DNA of 64,000 nucleotides from Lysinibacillus piscis (GCF_026012395.1 NZ_BRZA01000001.1:434001-498000); one strand, 5' to 3'; shown: positions 15,742 to 26,133, counted from the first letter of the stretch. Notes: generated by a model from the letters alone, not told the origin. Numbers and translations: made by a program.

Positions 15742-17273
15742 TAGTCGTTCCCTCCCTTATTTTTTTTACTTTGCCCAGCCATTAATAGACCAAGCTCTTG
15801 TTCTGATGTTGCTTTTGGATCTAATTCATCCACAATTTGTCCATCATAAATAACAGCAATACGGTCTGATACATTCATTACTTCATCTAGCTCAAATGAA
15901 ACTAATAATACCGCTTTTCCTTTATCACGCTGCTCAATTAAACGTGAGTGAATAAATTCAATCGCTCCAACGTCAAGTCCACGTGTTGGTAATGCTGCAA
16001 TTAATAAATCTGGATTACGGTCGATTTCTCGCCCAATAATCGCTTTTTGTTGGTTACCACCTGATAATGCACGGGCTGGCGTCATTTCACCATTCCCTGT
16101 ACGCACATCATATTCTTTAATAATTTGCTGTGCTTTTTCAGATACTTTTTTGTAATTCATGACAATGCCTTTTGCAATAGGTGATTGATAATATGTTTGC
16201 AATGCAATATTATGACCAATTGGGAAATCAAGCACTAATCCATGCTTATGACGGTCTTGTGGAATATGGCCAACACCTTCTTCTGTGATATGACGTGGTT
16301 TCATATTCGTCACATCTTTACCATTTAGCTTAACAGAGCCGCTTTTCACTCTGCGTAAACCTGTAATGGCTTCAATCAATTCAGACTGACCATTGCCATC
16401 AATCCCTGCAATACCTACGATTTCGCCTTTACGAATTGATAAATTTAATCCTTTTACTTTATCGATATTGCGATAATCTGTTACGACTAAGTTTTCAATG
16501 TGTAAAACTTCTTCCGTTGGATTCGCTGCTGTTTTTTCAGTTTTAAATTCTACTTGACGACCAACCATAAGCTCCGCAAGATGATCAGGATTTGTTTCCG
16601 CCGTTACAACAGTCCCAATCCCTTCCCCTTTACGAATAATCGTTACACGGTCAGATACTTCCATAATTTCTTTTAGCTTATGCGTAATTAAAATAATCGA
16701 TTTTCCTTCTTCGATTAAGCGACGCATAATTTGAATAAGTTCTGTAATCTCTTGAGGTGTTAAAGAAGCTGATGGCTCATCAAAGATTAAAATTTCTGCG
16801 CCACGATATAACGTTTTCAAAATTTCAACACGTTGTTGCATTCCAACTGTAATATCTTCAATTTTTGCATATGGATCAACATCTAAACCATATTTTTCTG
16901 AAAGCGCTTGTACTTTTTTTGCCGCATCTTTAATATTTACAGTCCCCATCTTTGTAGGCTCTGAACCTAAAATAATGTTCTCTGTTACTGTAAAGTTTTC
17001 CACCAACATAAAATGCTGATGCACCATCCCAATTCCCAAATCATTCGCAATATTTGGATTGGCAATTTTTACAGCCTTTCCTCGAACACGAATTTCGCCG
17101 CCCTCTGGTTGATATAAACCAAATAGAACGTTCATCAAAGTCGATTTACCTGCACCATTTTCACCCAATAGCGCATGAATTTCGCCTTTTTTGAGTTGGA
17201 GGGTGATATTATTATTTGCCACGAAACTACCAAACTCTTTACGGATTCCTAGCATCTCAATCACATATTCCAC
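15741..17273 (-). CDS. nupO: Nucleoside ABC transporter ATP-binding protein, NupO type
   Basis: This 510-residue protein carries two fused ABC domains. The first has a complete Walker A, GENGAGKST near 38, and a D-loop region with IFDEPSASL near 162. The second has a degenerate Walker A, GIDGNGQSE near 294, and the signature ALSGGNQQK near 404. One competent and one degenerate site is normal for the sugar/nucleoside importer class. It powers the two downstream permeases. Unlike them, it is separated from the lipoprotein gene by 477 bp of repeats and hairpins, which may adjust expression relative to the lipoprotein. Confidence 0.88.
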   Translation of the reverse strand: MEYVIEMLGIRKEFGSFVANNNITLQLKKGEIHALLGENGAGKSTLMNVLFGLYQPEGGEIRVRGKAVKIANPNIANDLGIGMVHQHFMLVENFTVTENIILGSEPTKMGTVNIKDAAKKVQALSEKYGLDVDPYAKIEDITVGMQQRVEILKTLYRGAEILIFDEPSASLTPQEITELIQIMRRLIEEGKSIILITHKLKEIMEVSDRVTIIRKGEGIGTVVTAETNPDHLAELMVGRQVEFKTEKTAANPTEEVLHIENLVVTDYRNIDKVKGLNLSIRKGEIVGIAGIDGNGQSELIEAITGLRRVKSGSVKLNGKDVTNMKPRHITEEGVGHIPQDRHKHGLVLDFPIGHNIALQTYYQSPIAKGIVMNYKKVSEKAQQIIKEYDVRTGNGEMTPARALSGGNQQKAIIGREIDRNPDLLIAALPTRGLDVGAIEFIHSRLIEQRDKGKAVLLVSFELDEVMNVSDRIAVIYDGQIVDELDPKATSEQELGLLMAGQSKKNKGGND

Positions 17274-17330
17274 TTATTTCTCACTCCCTCAATACACTTG
17301 ATTAAAAATAAATTTCTACTTCATTAGAGA

Positions 17331-17470
17331 TCAATTACACCCTAGCGTAATTGCGTTTGGATTTTTCCGAGTTCACTCATAGGAGGAAGTTAGCCTAAAA
17401 GCATCACATCCTGTGACATGCGCTAGCTGACCTACATCGTGTAGGCCCTCAAAATCCATGACACCCACTG
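17331..17470 (+). repeat. Intergenic palindromic repeat, copy D (long variant)
   Basis: The ends match the family: CAATTAC..GTAATTG at the left and AAAATCCATGACA at the right. About 67 extra bases (17380-17446) replace the central hairpin loop of the short copies. The extra block has its own palindromes, including CCTACATCGTGTAGG and TCACATCCTGTGA. It may be a fuller ancestral form or a copy with something inserted. Confidence 0.75.
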
Positions 17471-17646
17471 AATCAAGATAAATTAATACAGGAAAGGTCA
17501 TCGTTAGAAACCTTTCATCTATTAATTTGTCATTCATGCTCTACTCAAAATTTCTATCAACTATATATTCCTATCCATTCCCTTACGATAACGATAGATT
17601 GAAAAATCATCATAAGGGCCATAACAATACCCTTATGATGATTAAA

Positions 17647-17721
17647 TCAATTACGCCCTAACGTAATTGCGTCCAGATTTTTTCGAGCTCGCTCGAAAAA
17701 ATCTGTGACATCCGCTGGAGC
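17647..17721 (+). repeat. Intergenic palindromic repeat, copy C
   Basis: This 75-bp copy has CAATTACG..CGTAATTG, TTTTTTCGAG..CTCGAAAAAA and the tail TGACATCCGCTGGAGC. It lacks the short GCTCCTCT spacer seen in copies A and F. Its right end abuts the hairpin at 17722-17750. Confidence 0.85.
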
Positions 17722-17750
17722 TTCATGTTGATTCAGTGAATCAACATGAA
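17722..17750 (-). repeat. Stem-loop directly after the nupN stop codon
   Basis: TTCATGTTGATT pairs perfectly with AATCAACATGAA across a 5-nt loop. The hairpin touches the stop codon of nupN and joins repeat copy C without a gap. There is no T-run, so it may stabilise the 3' end of the lipoprotein message rather than terminate it. Confidence 0.6.
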
Positions 17751-18836
17751 TTATTCTTCCACTTTTTCTGGAACGACAATTTCACCGCTAGCAATTTTTT
17801 CTTTGTATTCGTCGATAACAGCTTGTACATCAGCTGGAATTGCACCACGAGAATCTGCAAGCTTCACGCCATCTTCAGCTAAACCGTAAACAAGTGTTTG
17901 TCCACCTGGGAACTCACCATCTTTTGCTTTTGTTGAAATATCAACTACGGCTGTATTAACACCTTTTAACATAGAAGTTAATGTAACGTTTGTTTTGTCA
18001 TCTACTTTACCTTCTTCATATTGGTCAGCATCTACACCGATTACCCACACATTTGCATTAGGATCTTGTTTTTTACGCTCTTTTGCTTCTGAGAATACAC
18101 CATTACCAGTTGCACCAGCAGCGTGGAAAATAACATCTACGCCTGAAGAATACATACCATTTGCTGTGATTTTACCAAGGTCTGCTTTATCGAATGCTTC
18201 TGTATATTTTACTTGAATTTCGATATCAGGGTTAACTGCTTTTGCACCTGCAACGAAACCAGCGTGGAAGCGATTGATAACAGGAATGTTAACGCCACCT
18301 ACGAAACCGATTTTACCTGTTTTAGACGTTTTAGCAGCTGCAACACCTGCTAAGAATGCACCTTCTTGTTCTTTGAAAAGAATAGAAACAACATTATCCG
18401 CTTTTACTTCAGCATCAATTAATGCAAAGTGGCTATCTGGATTATCTGCTGAAACTGCTTCAACTGCATCCATCATCATGAAACCAACACCGAATACTAA
18501 GTTAAAGTCACGGCGCACTAAAGCAGTTAAGTTTGATTCATAGTCTGCATCTGATTTTGATTGTAGATAGTCAAAGCCTTCTTTTTCTGTTAAGCCATTG
18601 TCAGTACCAAATTGTTTGATACCTTCCCATGCAGATTGGTTGAATGATTTGTCATCTACGCCACCTACATCTGTAACCATTGCTACTGTGAATGCTTCTT
18701 CTGAAGAACCTGCATCTGAAGTTGCACCATCATTTTCTTTTGCTGGTTTTTCTTCGTCTTTTGAACCACAAGCACCTAAAATTGCGCTAGCTGCCAATAC
18801 TGATGTTAATACTAAACCAAATTTACGTTTTTTCAT
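17751..18836 (-). CDS. nupN: BMP-family substrate-binding lipoprotein (nucleoside importer), NupN type
   Basis: This 361-residue secreted lipoprotein has a signal peptide with basic start MKKRK, a hydrophobic core and the lipobox ILGAC with Cys23 as lipidation site. An acidic Gly/Ser-rich linker follows (about 25-50). The mature part starts with AMVTDVGGVDDKSFNQSAWE near 52, the defining opening of the Bmp/Med family of purine-nucleoside-binding proteins. It delivers substrate to the NupOPQ-type transporter encoded downstream. A GGGGGG ribosome site precedes the ATG. It lies 53 bp after the GntR regulator gene, which suggests local control. Confidence 0.9.
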   Translation of the reverse strand: MKKRKFGLVLTSVLAASAILGACGSKDEEKPAKENDGATSDAGSSEEAFTVAMVTDVGGVDDKSFNQSAWEGIKQFGTDNGLTEKEGFDYLQSKSDADYESNLTALVRRDFNLVFGVGFMMMDAVEAVSADNPDSHFALIDAEVKADNVVSILFKEQEGAFLAGVAAAKTSKTGKIGFVGGVNIPVINRFHAGFVAGAKAVNPDIEIQVKYTEAFDKADLGKITANGMYSSGVDVIFHAAGATGNGVFSEAKERKKQDPNANVWVIGVDADQYEEGKVDDKTNVTLTSMLKGVNTAVVDISTKAKDGEFPGGQTLVYGLAEDGVKLADSRGAIPADVQAVIDEYKEKIASGEIVVPEKVEE

Positions 18837-18889
18837 TTTTGTTAACCCCCCGAGGTAATGTAATTAGCAGGAAAATATTTAGAAATGTT

Positions 18890-19618
18890 CTACACCCGTT
18901 TACGCACTACATGGAAGCTGAATTTATCAGCTCGGAAATAATTTTTTGAATAGAGTACCACTTGATCGTGATCATCATAATGTAGTTGTTTCAGCACAAG
19001 AAGTGCTTTATCACGACCACAATTCAAAATTGGTGACGCTTGCTCATGATAGCCGATTGGATCAATATATGTTACAGCATAAGCGACACGAATTTTACCA
19101 GACTGTTCAAGTGCTGAGAAAAGCGACACTTCTTTTTTTTCTACAAAGTCAGCTGGCAGGAAGCTCGCCGGTAATTTGTCAATGCAGTAAACTACTGGCT
19201 CACCATCTGCTGTTCTGACACGTTCAATTGTGAGCATTTTATCTTCATCATCACATTGGAAGCGTTTTAAATCTTCTTCAGAGGGAGACTTTTCGGTTGC
19301 CTTTAAAAAAATTGAACCAGGCTCCATTCCCACTGCTTCAATCATAGAAGAAATACTGGATAAATGCTCAATACCTGATGTAAAGACAGGCTTTGGATTG
19401 ACAAATGTTCCAACACCATGTCTACGTACGATAACATTTTCCTCTTCTAATAAACGAAGTGCTTCCCTAAGTGTTGCTCGACTAACGCCTAATGATTTCG
19501 ACAATTCAAACTCTGATGGCAATTTTTCATTCTCTTTGAAAACACCTGTCTCAATATCAGATTTCAGCCGATCAATTACTTGGAGATAGAGATGACGATG
19601 ATCTGCTTTTATAGACAC
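18890..19618 (-). CDS. ymfC: GntR/HutC-family transcriptional regulator (YmfC-like)
   Basis: This 242-residue regulator has an N-terminal winged helix-turn-helix (about 10-75: [20 protein letters not shown], then GTFV at the wing end) and a C-terminal UTRA ligand-binding domain, with [19 protein letters not shown] near 207 and a C-terminal FHVVRKRV strand. The HutC subfamily usually senses the substrate of neighbouring transport or catabolic genes, and the BMP nucleoside transporter starts 53 bp downstream. I place the start at GTG 19618, spaced from GGTGGTGG; a TTG five codons earlier is possible. The position after spoIIIE/ftsK matches ymfC of Bacillus. Confidence 0.85.
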   Translation of the reverse strand: MSIKADHRHLYLQVIDRLKSDIETGVFKENEKLPSEFELSKSLGVSRATLREALRLLEEENVIVRRHGVGTFVNPKPVFTSGIEHLSSISSMIEAVGMEPGSIFLKATEKSPSEEDLKRFQCDDEDKMLTIERVRTADGEPVVYCIDKLPASFLPADFVEKKEVSLFSALEQSGKIRVAYAVTYIDPIGYHEQASPILNCGRDKALLVLKQLHYDDHDQVVLYSKNYFRADKFSFHVVRKRV

Positions 19619-19707
19619 ATATACCACCACCAAAACCAGAGATCAGACATCTGATGTACAACATTCCTACTAATTCGTTCATACTATACCATTTTTGCTG
19701 ACTGAAA

Positions 19708-19750
19708 TCAATTACACCTTTGCGTAATTCTCACTAAAATTTGCATTGCC
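19708..19750 (+). repeat. Intergenic palindromic repeat, copy E (truncated)
   Basis: Only the left stem, CAATTACAC..TGCGTAATT, and a short piece resembling the right end remain. It lies between the stop of the DNA translocase gene (19755) and the GntR gene. It looks like a decayed copy. Confidence 0.55.
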
Positions 19751-19754
19751 TTTG

Positions 19755-22025
19755 TTAATCATATTGTTGAACGAGTACCTGTCTTGGTTTACTGCCTTCT
19801 GGTGGTCCAACAATCCCACGTTGCTCCATTTGATCGACAATACGTGCTGCTCTAGCATAACCTATACGGAAACGACGCTGTAGCATAGATACAGAAGCGG
19901 TTTGCATTTGTACCACTAATTGGACAGCCTCATCAAATAATTCATCTGTTTCCTCTAAAATAATTTCTTCTTCTGTCGGTATCATTTCTTCCTGATATTG
20001 CGCTTTTTGCTGCTCTATAACAGAGGAGACAACAGCCTCTACTTCTTGATCGGATAAAAATGCGCCTTGTACACGCTGTGGCTTCGATGCACCAGCAGGT
20101 AAAAATAACATATCACCACGACCAAGTAAACGCTCTGCACCACCCATATCAAGAATGGTTCTTGAATCAATAGCAGATGAGACAGCAAAGGCTATACGCG
20201 ATGGAATATTGGCTTTAATCACACCTGTCAGCACATCCACACTCGGTCTTTGTGTCGCAATGATTAAATGGATACCTGCTGCACGAGCCATCTGTGCTAA
20301 ACGGGTAATCGAATCTTCTACATCATTAGATGCTACCATCATTAAATCCGCTAACTCATCTACAATCACAACAATATAAGGTAATTTCGGGTGCTTCTCT
20401 GCATGTTGCTCATTCATTTTTTGCACATGGCTATTATAGCCTTCAATATTACGTGTTCCTGTGTGTGAAAAAAGATCATAACGACGCTCCATTTCAGCGA
20501 CTACTTTTTTCAACGCTTGTGATGCTTTACGTGCATCTGTCACAACAGGTGCTAACAAATGTGGAATACCATTGTAAACATTCAATTCCACCATTTTTGG
20601 ATCGACCATCATTAGCTTTACCTCATGTGGTTTCGTTCGCATTAGTATGGATACGACAATTCCATTTATACATACACTTTTCCCACTTCCTGTTGAGCCA
20701 GCAACGAGTAAATGTGGCATTTTATTGAGCTCAGCTAGTACGGCTTGTCCTGTAATATCACGTCCTAAAGCTACTTGCAAGAGTGCCTCTGGTTTAGCTC
20801 CCTCTTGTGATTCCAATACTTCACGCAATGTCACAATTGCCACTTCACTGTTTGGTACTTCAATACCGATTGCTGATTTCCCTGGAATCGGTGCTTCAAT
20901 ACGAATATCCTTTGCGGCTAAGGCTAATGCTAAATCATCCTGTAAGTTAACAATTTTACTGACTTTCACACCGATATCAGGTAATATTTCATATTTAGTG
21001 ACAGCAGGCCCTAAATGCACTTGAGATACTTTCGCTTTGACACCAAAGCTATGCAGTGTTTGCTCTAATTTTTTAGCATTGGTCTGAATTGCTGTATATT
21101 CATTACTTTGGTCATGATGAGGCGGTAATTGCAATAAATGATAGGCAGGGAGCTGATAATTGACCTGCTCCATTGTTTCCTCCGACATGGAGACATCTTC
21201 CACTAGCTCCTCCTCTTGTTCATATTCCACCCTTTCATCCAATGTAAACCTTTCTTGTACAGGAGTAATATTTTGTGTAAACGCCGAGATAATCGGTTCA
21301 TTGGCTGTATCCTCCACCACGTCAACCGTTTGGTCCACCGCAGCAATTTCATCTACACTTTCAGCTCTTGTACGGCGATTTTTTACTTTCTTTTGTGTTT
21401 CTTTTTTCTTCTCTCGTTGTTTCTCATGCCATTTTTTAAAAAGAGTCGGCATTTTCTCAGCTAAATAAGGAACAAGTGCTTTCCCTGTCAATAAAATTAA
21501 ACCAATCGCTAGTATAACCCACGCCACTATCTTTGCACCCGATGCCTCAAATAATACATGTAGGGCACTAAATAAGAGAGCACCAATCATGCCACCACCG
21601 AGTGAATTACTCCTGTTCACCACACCATCTGTTTCTATTAACATGCGCCAAGATTCTCGCAAAACCGAATCAGACAGCAACCCTCCTGATTTCACTAATT
21701 GCTCAAATAAAATACTATGACTAAAAATAGTTAAACTCATAATGACCATAATGACACCTAGCATTAGTCGATCTTTCCAACGTACTTTTTTTTGTCCAAT
21801 CATGAGTAATAAGGCAATAAAAATGAGTACGACTGGTATCGCCACATGTAGATTACCTAAAAAAAACAGGGCAATGGTTTGCAACGTGCGGCCAACAATA
21901 CCAAACTCAAACATCATAATAACTGCAACCGCCATAAAAATTAATCCTAAAATCTCATACATTAATGGATGTACTGTTTTTTCACTTGCTGGTTTGCTTG
22001 TCTTTTTCTTTTTACGTGTCGCCAC
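19755..22025 (-). CDS. spoIIIE: DNA translocase SpoIIIE/FtsK
   Basis: This 756-residue membrane-anchored ATPase pumps chromosomal DNA through the division or sporulation septum. Four to five membrane helices occupy about 20-185, a charged linker about 200-290, and the motor about 290-690 with Walker [10 protein letters not shown] near 435 and Walker [13 protein letters not shown] near 550. A C-terminal gamma winged-helix domain ([18 protein letters not shown], about 715-735) reads orienting DNA sequences. The start is GTG 22025 (MATRKKKK), 6 nt from AGGTG. Size and gene order (rnjB side upstream, ymfC downstream) match SpoIIIE rather than the soluble SftA. Confidence 0.92.
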   Translation of the reverse strand: MATRKKKKTSKPASEKTVHPLMYEILGLIFMAVAVIMMFEFGIVGRTLQTIALFFLGNLHVAIPVVLIFIALLLMIGQKKVRWKDRLMLGVIMVIMSLTIFSHSILFEQLVKSGGLLSDSVLRESWRMLIETDGVVNRSNSLGGGMIGALLFSALHVLFEASGAKIVAWVILAIGLILLTGKALVPYLAEKMPTLFKKWHEKQREKKKETQKKVKNRRTRAESVDEIAAVDQTVDVVEDTANEPIISAFTQNITPVQERFTLDERVEYEQEEELVEDVSMSEETMEQVNYQLPAYHLLQLPPHHDQSNEYTAIQTNAKKLEQTLHSFGVKAKVSQVHLGPAVTKYEILPDIGVKVSKIVNLQDDLALALAAKDIRIEAPIPGKSAIGIEVPNSEVAIVTLREVLESQEGAKPEALLQVALGRDITGQAVLAELNKMPHLLVAGSTGSGKSVCINGIVVSILMRTKPHEVKLMMVDPKMVELNVYNGIPHLLAPVVTDARKASQALKKVVAEMERRYDLFSHTGTRNIEGYNSHVQKMNEQHAEKHPKLPYIVVIVDELADLMMVASNDVEDSITRLAQMARAAGIHLIIATQRPSVDVLTGVIKANIPSRIAFAVSSAIDSRTILDMGGAERLLGRGDMLFLPAGASKPQRVQGAFLSDQEVEAVVSSVIEQQKAQYQEEMIPTEEEIILEETDELFDEAVQLVVQMQTASVSMLQRRFRIGYARAARIVDQMEQRGIVGPPEGSKPRQVLVQQYD

Positions 22026-22121
22026 TTTTATCACCTGCTTTTGATGTCTTTCCTCGAAGTTTTATCTTATAATCCATTTTATATATGTAGCAAATCATAG
22101 CATGTAGAACTCCATGATTTC

Positions 22122-22170
22122 AAAAAAAAGGATTCTCCACCGTACAACTACGGCTGGAAAATCCTTTTTG
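22122..22170 (-). terminator. Terminator of rnjB
   Basis: AAAAAGGATT pairs with AATCCTTTTT, extended by inner TCCA/TGGA and CCG/CGG pairs. On the minus strand the hairpin is followed by a run of eight T residues. It lies about 50 bases after the rnjB stop. Confidence 0.9.
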
Positions 22171-22218
22171 ACGGATATTACCTCATATTTCGGTTCCATA
22201 GAGAAACATTGTTATTAC

Positions 22219-23886
22219 TTAGTATTCCATAATGATCGGGATAATCATTGGGCGACGCTTTGTTTTTTGGAATAAATATGAATTCAATGTATCACGAATT
22301 TCTTGTTTAATGTTTGTCCACTCAAATGTATCTTTACCAACATACTTTTCAATGACGCTTCTTGCTAATTCAGAGGCCTCTATCATCAATTCCTCTGATT
22401 CACGCACATACACAAAACCACGAGATAAAATTTCAGGGCCTGAAGCAATTTTCTTTTGTGCACGGTTTAATGTAACAACTACAATGAAAATGCCATCTTG
22501 TGATAAGAGCTTACGGTCACGTAGGACAATATTACCCACATCCCCAACACCGATTCCATCGATTAAGACATTACCTGCTTGTACACGCCCGCTCATGCGC
22601 ATTTTGCCATTTTTATATTCCACAATATCACCTTTATCGGCAATAAAAATTTGTGATTTCTGCATCCCAAGCTGTTGAGCAAGTTTAGAATGGGCAATTA
22701 GCATACGGTATTCCCCTTGTACAGGGATAAAATATTTCGGTTGCATTAAATTGAGCATTAATTTTAAATCTTCTTGGCTTCCATGCCCTGATACATGTAC
22801 ATTTTTGCTAGAAGTTAATATCTCTGCACCCGCTTTAGCAATCGCATTCATCGTATTTGCCATTTGCACTTCCATACTAGGTGATGGTGTGAATGTGATT
22901 AATACTGTATCGTTTTGCTTTAATTTTAAATCTCGATGATGCTTGCGCACAATTTTTTCTAATGCATCTAACGGCTCTCCACGATTGCCTGTTGCAATGA
23001 CAATAATTTCTTCATCTTGGTATTTCGATATATCAGAAATCGGGATAATTGTTTCTTCTTCAACAGTTAAATAGCCAAGCTGTACGCCTAAATCCACCGC
23101 TTTTTCTAAAGGCTTACCAACAATCGCTACTTTACGGAACGATTTTTGTGCCTGTGTCAGCACTTGCTGGATACGAATAAAGTTGGAAGCATAAACAGCG
23201 ACTAAAATACGCCCTTGTGCTGAATGGAATGTTTTCGATAATTGCTCTTCAATCACAATTTCAGATGTCGTATAACCTGGTCGCTCCGCCTCACTAGACT
23301 CAGATAGCAGGATAAAGACACCCTCTTCTCCAAGCTGTGCCATTTTAGCTAAATCTGGTTTAAATTTACCTGTCGCCGATTGATCAAATTTGAATTCTCC
23401 TGTATGCACAATTGCCCCTTCAGATGTGTGGAACACAACACCTAATGAATCAGGAATACTGTGTGTCGTATGGAAAAACGTTACATATGTTGAAGTGAAA
23501 TTCATGCGACTGCGATTTGTCACCTCAAAAAATTTAACTTGATGTGGTGCAGGTAGCTCTTTTAAATGCTCTTTTGCTAAGGCTATCGTTAACTTAGAGC
23601 CATAGACAGGTGCTTTCACTTTTTGTAACACATAGGCAATAGAGCCAATTGCATCTTCGTGACCATGCGTTAAGAAAATCCCTTTTACTCGTTCTTTGTT
23701 TTCCTCTAAATACGTAATGTCAGGAATGACAATATCAATCCCCAGCATTTCGTCTTCTGGGAACATCAAGCCACTGTCCACTACAAATAGTTCTTCATCA
23801 ATTTCTACTACATACATTGCTTTGCCAATTTCGCTTACGCCACCAAGTGGGATAATACGAATTAATTCATTTTTCTTTTTTGTCAA
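22219..23886 (-). CDS. rnjB: Ribonuclease J2
   Basis: This is a beta-CASP metallo-beta-lactamase RNase that partners RNase J1 in 5'-3' RNA decay. The 555-residue protein has LTHGHEDAIGS near 76, the beta-CASP region, and HVSGHGSQEDLKL near 370. The metal motif reads HxHxDA instead of the HxHxDH of RNase J1, a change typical of J2 and associated with weak intrinsic activity. The start is TTG 23886, 7 nt from AGGAGG, giving exactly the usual J2 length; an upstream frame extension lacks a site. It follows dapA, as ymfA/rnjB does in B. subtilis. Confidence 0.92.
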   Translation of the reverse strand: MTKKKNELIRIIPLGGVSEIGKAMYVVEIDEELFVVDSGLMFPEDEMLGIDIVIPDITYLEENKERVKGIFLTHGHEDAIGSIAYVLQKVKAPVYGSKLTIALAKEHLKELPAPHQVKFFEVTNRSRMNFTSTYVTFFHTTHSIPDSLGVVFHTSEGAIVHTGEFKFDQSATGKFKPDLAKMAQLGEEGVFILLSESSEAERPGYTTSEIVIEEQLSKTFHSAQGRILVAVYASNFIRIQQVLTQAQKSFRKVAIVGKPLEKAVDLGVQLGYLTVEEETIIPISDISKYQDEEIIVIATGNRGEPLDALEKIVRKHHRDLKLKQNDTVLITFTPSPSMEVQMANTMNAIAKAGAEILTSSKNVHVSGHGSQEDLKLMLNLMQPKYFIPVQGEYRMLIAHSKLAQQLGMQKSQIFIADKGDIVEYKNGKMRMSGRVQAGNVLIDGIGVGDVGNIVLRDRKLLSQDGIFIVVVTLNRAQKKIASGPEILSRGFVYVRESEELMIEASELARSVIEKYVGKDTFEWTNIKQEIRDTLNSYLFQKTKRRPMIIPIIMEY

Positions 23887-24060
23887 TTTATTTCCTCCTA
23901 AAAAATATCCCGAACAGCAATCACTTAACATCCATTATACGGTTATTCAGTCTTTTGCACAAATTAAAAATATCTCAGCCATTGAACTTTGTTTTCTTTT
24001 CTACTAAATGGGATGTTTTCTCAACCATCCAAGCGATATCCGTCATATTATCATTTTTGA

Positions 24061-24098
24061 CAAAATAAAACGAGGCTGTCGAATGCAGCCTCGTTTTA
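24061..24098 (-). terminator. Terminator of dapA
   Basis: AAAACGAGGCTG pairs perfectly with CAGCCTCGTTTT across a 7-nt loop and is followed on the minus strand by TTTTATTTTG. It starts immediately after the dapA stop codon. Confidence 0.9.
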
Positions 24099-24998
24099 TT
24101 AATTAAAATTTCGTGCTTTTTCTTGATACGTATCCCAAATTCGGTCAAAATTCGCTTTTTCCTCATCTGTCATTTCCATCATTGGCAGGCGAACATTAAG
24201 CGTATCAAAACCGAGCTTTGTCATCGCATATTTTACTGGTGAAGGATTAGGCTGTGCGAATAGGGCACGCACTAACGGTAATAATGCACGATGAATTTTA
24301 GCTGCCAGTGCATGGTTGCCTTCTTCAAACGCACGCATCATTAACTGCATATCGTTGCCTACCACATGTGCAGCAACTGAAATAACACCTGCACCACCAA
24401 TGGATAGCAAAGGTAGTGTTAAACCGTCATCTCCACTATAGACAAGAAAATTATCCTTCTTCTCTACATTTTCAATGACATCGCCCATTTGATCTAAATT
24501 ACCACTAGCTTCCTTCGTCCATAAAATATTTGGGATTTTACTTAGTGCCACCGTTGTCTCGTATGCCACATTGACACCTGTACGACTTGGCACATTATAA
24601 ATCATAACAGGTAGTTTCGTTTCCTTTGCAATCGTTTCAAAGTGAGCAAAAATACCTCGTTGATTTGGCTTATTATAGTAAGGAGCTACAAGCATAATGC
24701 CATCTGCACCATTTTCCTCAGCCTTATGTGTCATCATAATAGAATAGGCTGTTTCATTGTCCCCTGTTCCTGCAATAACAGGCACACGACCTGCTACCTT
24801 TTCCACTGTAAATCGAACCACTTCAATTTTTTCTTCCGTGGACATCGTTGGATTTTCTGATGTTGTACCACATGCAACGATACTATCCGTACCATTTGCA
24901 ATTAAGTGATTAATAATTCGCTCTAACTCTGGGTAATTGATTGTGCCATCCTCTTTAAATGGCGTAATCATCGCTGTCCCAATTCGCCCTAAATTCAT
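24099..24998 (-). CDS. dapA: 4-hydroxy-tetrahydrodipicolinate synthase
   Basis: DapA condenses aspartate semialdehyde with pyruvate, the branch to diaminopimelate, lysine and dipicolinate. The 299-residue TIM-barrel protein has the substrate loop GTTSENPTMS near 44, YYNKPNQRG near 107, YNVPSRTGVN near 133 and the Schiff-base lysine in LWTKEASGN near 160. All catalytic positions expected of the family are present. It lies 14 bases after asd, so the two enzymes of the same branch are co-transcribed. The aspartokinase gene dapG that separates them in B. subtilis is absent. Confidence 0.96.
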   Translation of the reverse strand: MNLGRIGTAMITPFKEDGTINYPELERIINHLIANGTDSIVACGTTSENPTMSTEEKIEVVRFTVEKVAGRVPVIAGTGDNETAYSIMMTHKAEENGADGIMLVAPYYNKPNQRGIFAHFETIAKETKLPVMIYNVPSRTGVNVAYETTVALSKIPNILWTKEASGNLDQMGDVIENVEKKDNFLVYSGDDGLTLPLLSIGGAGVISVAAHVVGNDMQLMMRAFEEGNHALAAKIHRALLPLVRALFAQPNPSPVKYAMTKLGFDTLNVRLPMMEMTDEEKANFDRIWDTYQEKARNFN

Positions 24999-25012
24999 CC
25001 CTTACACCCCGT

Positions 25013-26050
25013 TTATAGTAAGTTATCCTCAATCATGGCTTCTGCAATTTGAATCGAATTTAATGCTGCACCCTTCAATAGATTATCTGACACAATCCAT
25101 AAGTGGAAGCCTTGTGGATTATCTAAATCTTGTCGAATACGCCCTACGAAAGTAGCATCTTCCCCTTCTGCATAAATCGGCATTGGGTATGTTTGTGTGG
25201 CAATATCATCTTGTAATACGACACCTGGTGCTTGACGTAATACATCAAAAATTTCTTGTACAGTTGCTTCTTTCTCTAGCTCAATATAAACAGATTCAGA
25301 GTGTCCTGACACAACGGGCACACGAACACAAGTAGCAGCTACTTTTAGCTCTGGTGCGTGCATAATTTTTTTCGTCTCATTAATCATCTTCATTTCTTCA
25401 TATGTAAAGCCATTGTCTGTGAATTTATCGATTTGTGGAATGACGTTACGAGCGATAGGATAATGACGCTTGTCGCTACCAGAAGGTAAAATCGTAGCTT
25501 CTACATCCTTTCCTGCATCCCAGTTAGCACTTTGCGATTTTAGTTCATTAATCGCAGAAATACCTGCACCTGACACGGCTTGATATGTTGACACGACTAC
25601 TTTTGTTAAACCAAATTGCTTACGAATTGGCTCGAGTGCTGCTACCATTTGAATTGTTGAACAGTTTGGATTGGCAATAATGCCATTATGCTTCGCTAAA
25701 TCCTCACGATTTACTTCTGGGACAACGAGCGGTACTTCTGGATCCATACGGAAATGACTTGTATTATCAATAACAACAGCGCCTCGTTTTGCTGCTTCTG
25801 GAGCTAATACGGCTGATACAGAGCCACCTGCTGAAAATAATGCTACATGAACGCCTTCAAAGCTTTCTGGTGTCGCTTCTTCGATTGTATAAGTATGACC
25901 ATTAAATTCGATTGGCTTCCCAGCAGAACGTGCAGAAGCTAAAAATTTAATTTGCCCGATTGGAAAATTACGCTTAATCAATTGCTCCATCATTTTTGAA
26001 CCTACTGCTCCTGTTGCCCCGACTACTGCAACTGTTAACTGCTTTGTCAT
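25013..26050 (-). CDS. asd: Aspartate-semialdehyde dehydrogenase
   Basis: Asd reduces aspartyl phosphate to aspartate semialdehyde for lysine, threonine, methionine and dipicolinate synthesis. The 345-residue protein opens with the Rossmann motif [14 protein letters not shown] near 8, has the active-site cysteine in NPNCSTIQM near 129 and the downstream histidine region SGHSESVY near 248. A TTSH-like phosphate segment is seen as [12 protein letters not shown] near 92. It stands between dpaB and dapA, a placement that groups the dipicolinate supply genes for sporulation. The start is ATG 26050 with a GGAGAG site. Confidence 0.96.
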   Translation of the reverse strand: MTKQLTVAVVGATGAVGSKMMEQLIKRNFPIGQIKFLASARSAGKPIEFNGHTYTIEEATPESFEGVHVALFSAGGSVSAVLAPEAAKRGAVVIDNTSHFRMDPEVPLVVPEVNREDLAKHNGIIANPNCSTIQMVAALEPIRKQFGLTKVVVSTYQAVSGAGISAINELKSQSANWDAGKDVEATILPSGSDKRHYPIARNVIPQIDKFTDNGFTYEEMKMINETKKIMHAPELKVAATCVRVPVVSGHSESVYIELEKEATVQEIFDVLRQAPGVVLQDDIATQTYPMPIYAEGEDATFVGRIRQDLDNPQGFHLWIVSDNLLKGAALNSIQIAEAMIEDNLL

Positions 26051-26133
26051 CTATCATCTCTCCTTGAATACAAAAATTTATAATGTGTGCTATTGTATCA
26101 TATAAATACTGAAAATTGCGTGTAATTTATAAA

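Larger units (their letters stand above)
17274..17750. other. Repeat-filled gap between nupN and nupO
   Basis: This 477-bp gap inside the transporter operon has no supportable gene. It contains a hairpin touching the nupN stop (17722-17750), repeat copy C, a second hairpin (about 17478-17530, TAAATTAATA and TATTAATTT arms with an inner GAAAGGT/ACCTTTC stem), and the long repeat copy D. Two copies of one repeat family in tandem inside an operon is unusual. Confidence 0.7.

Noticed and set aside
18851-18875. Possible CodY box upstream of nupN (CATTTCTAAATATTT on the minus strand)
   Set aside because: About four mismatches to AATTTTCWGAAAATT in AT-rich DNA; too weak to list, although nup genes are CodY-controlled in B. 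subtilis.
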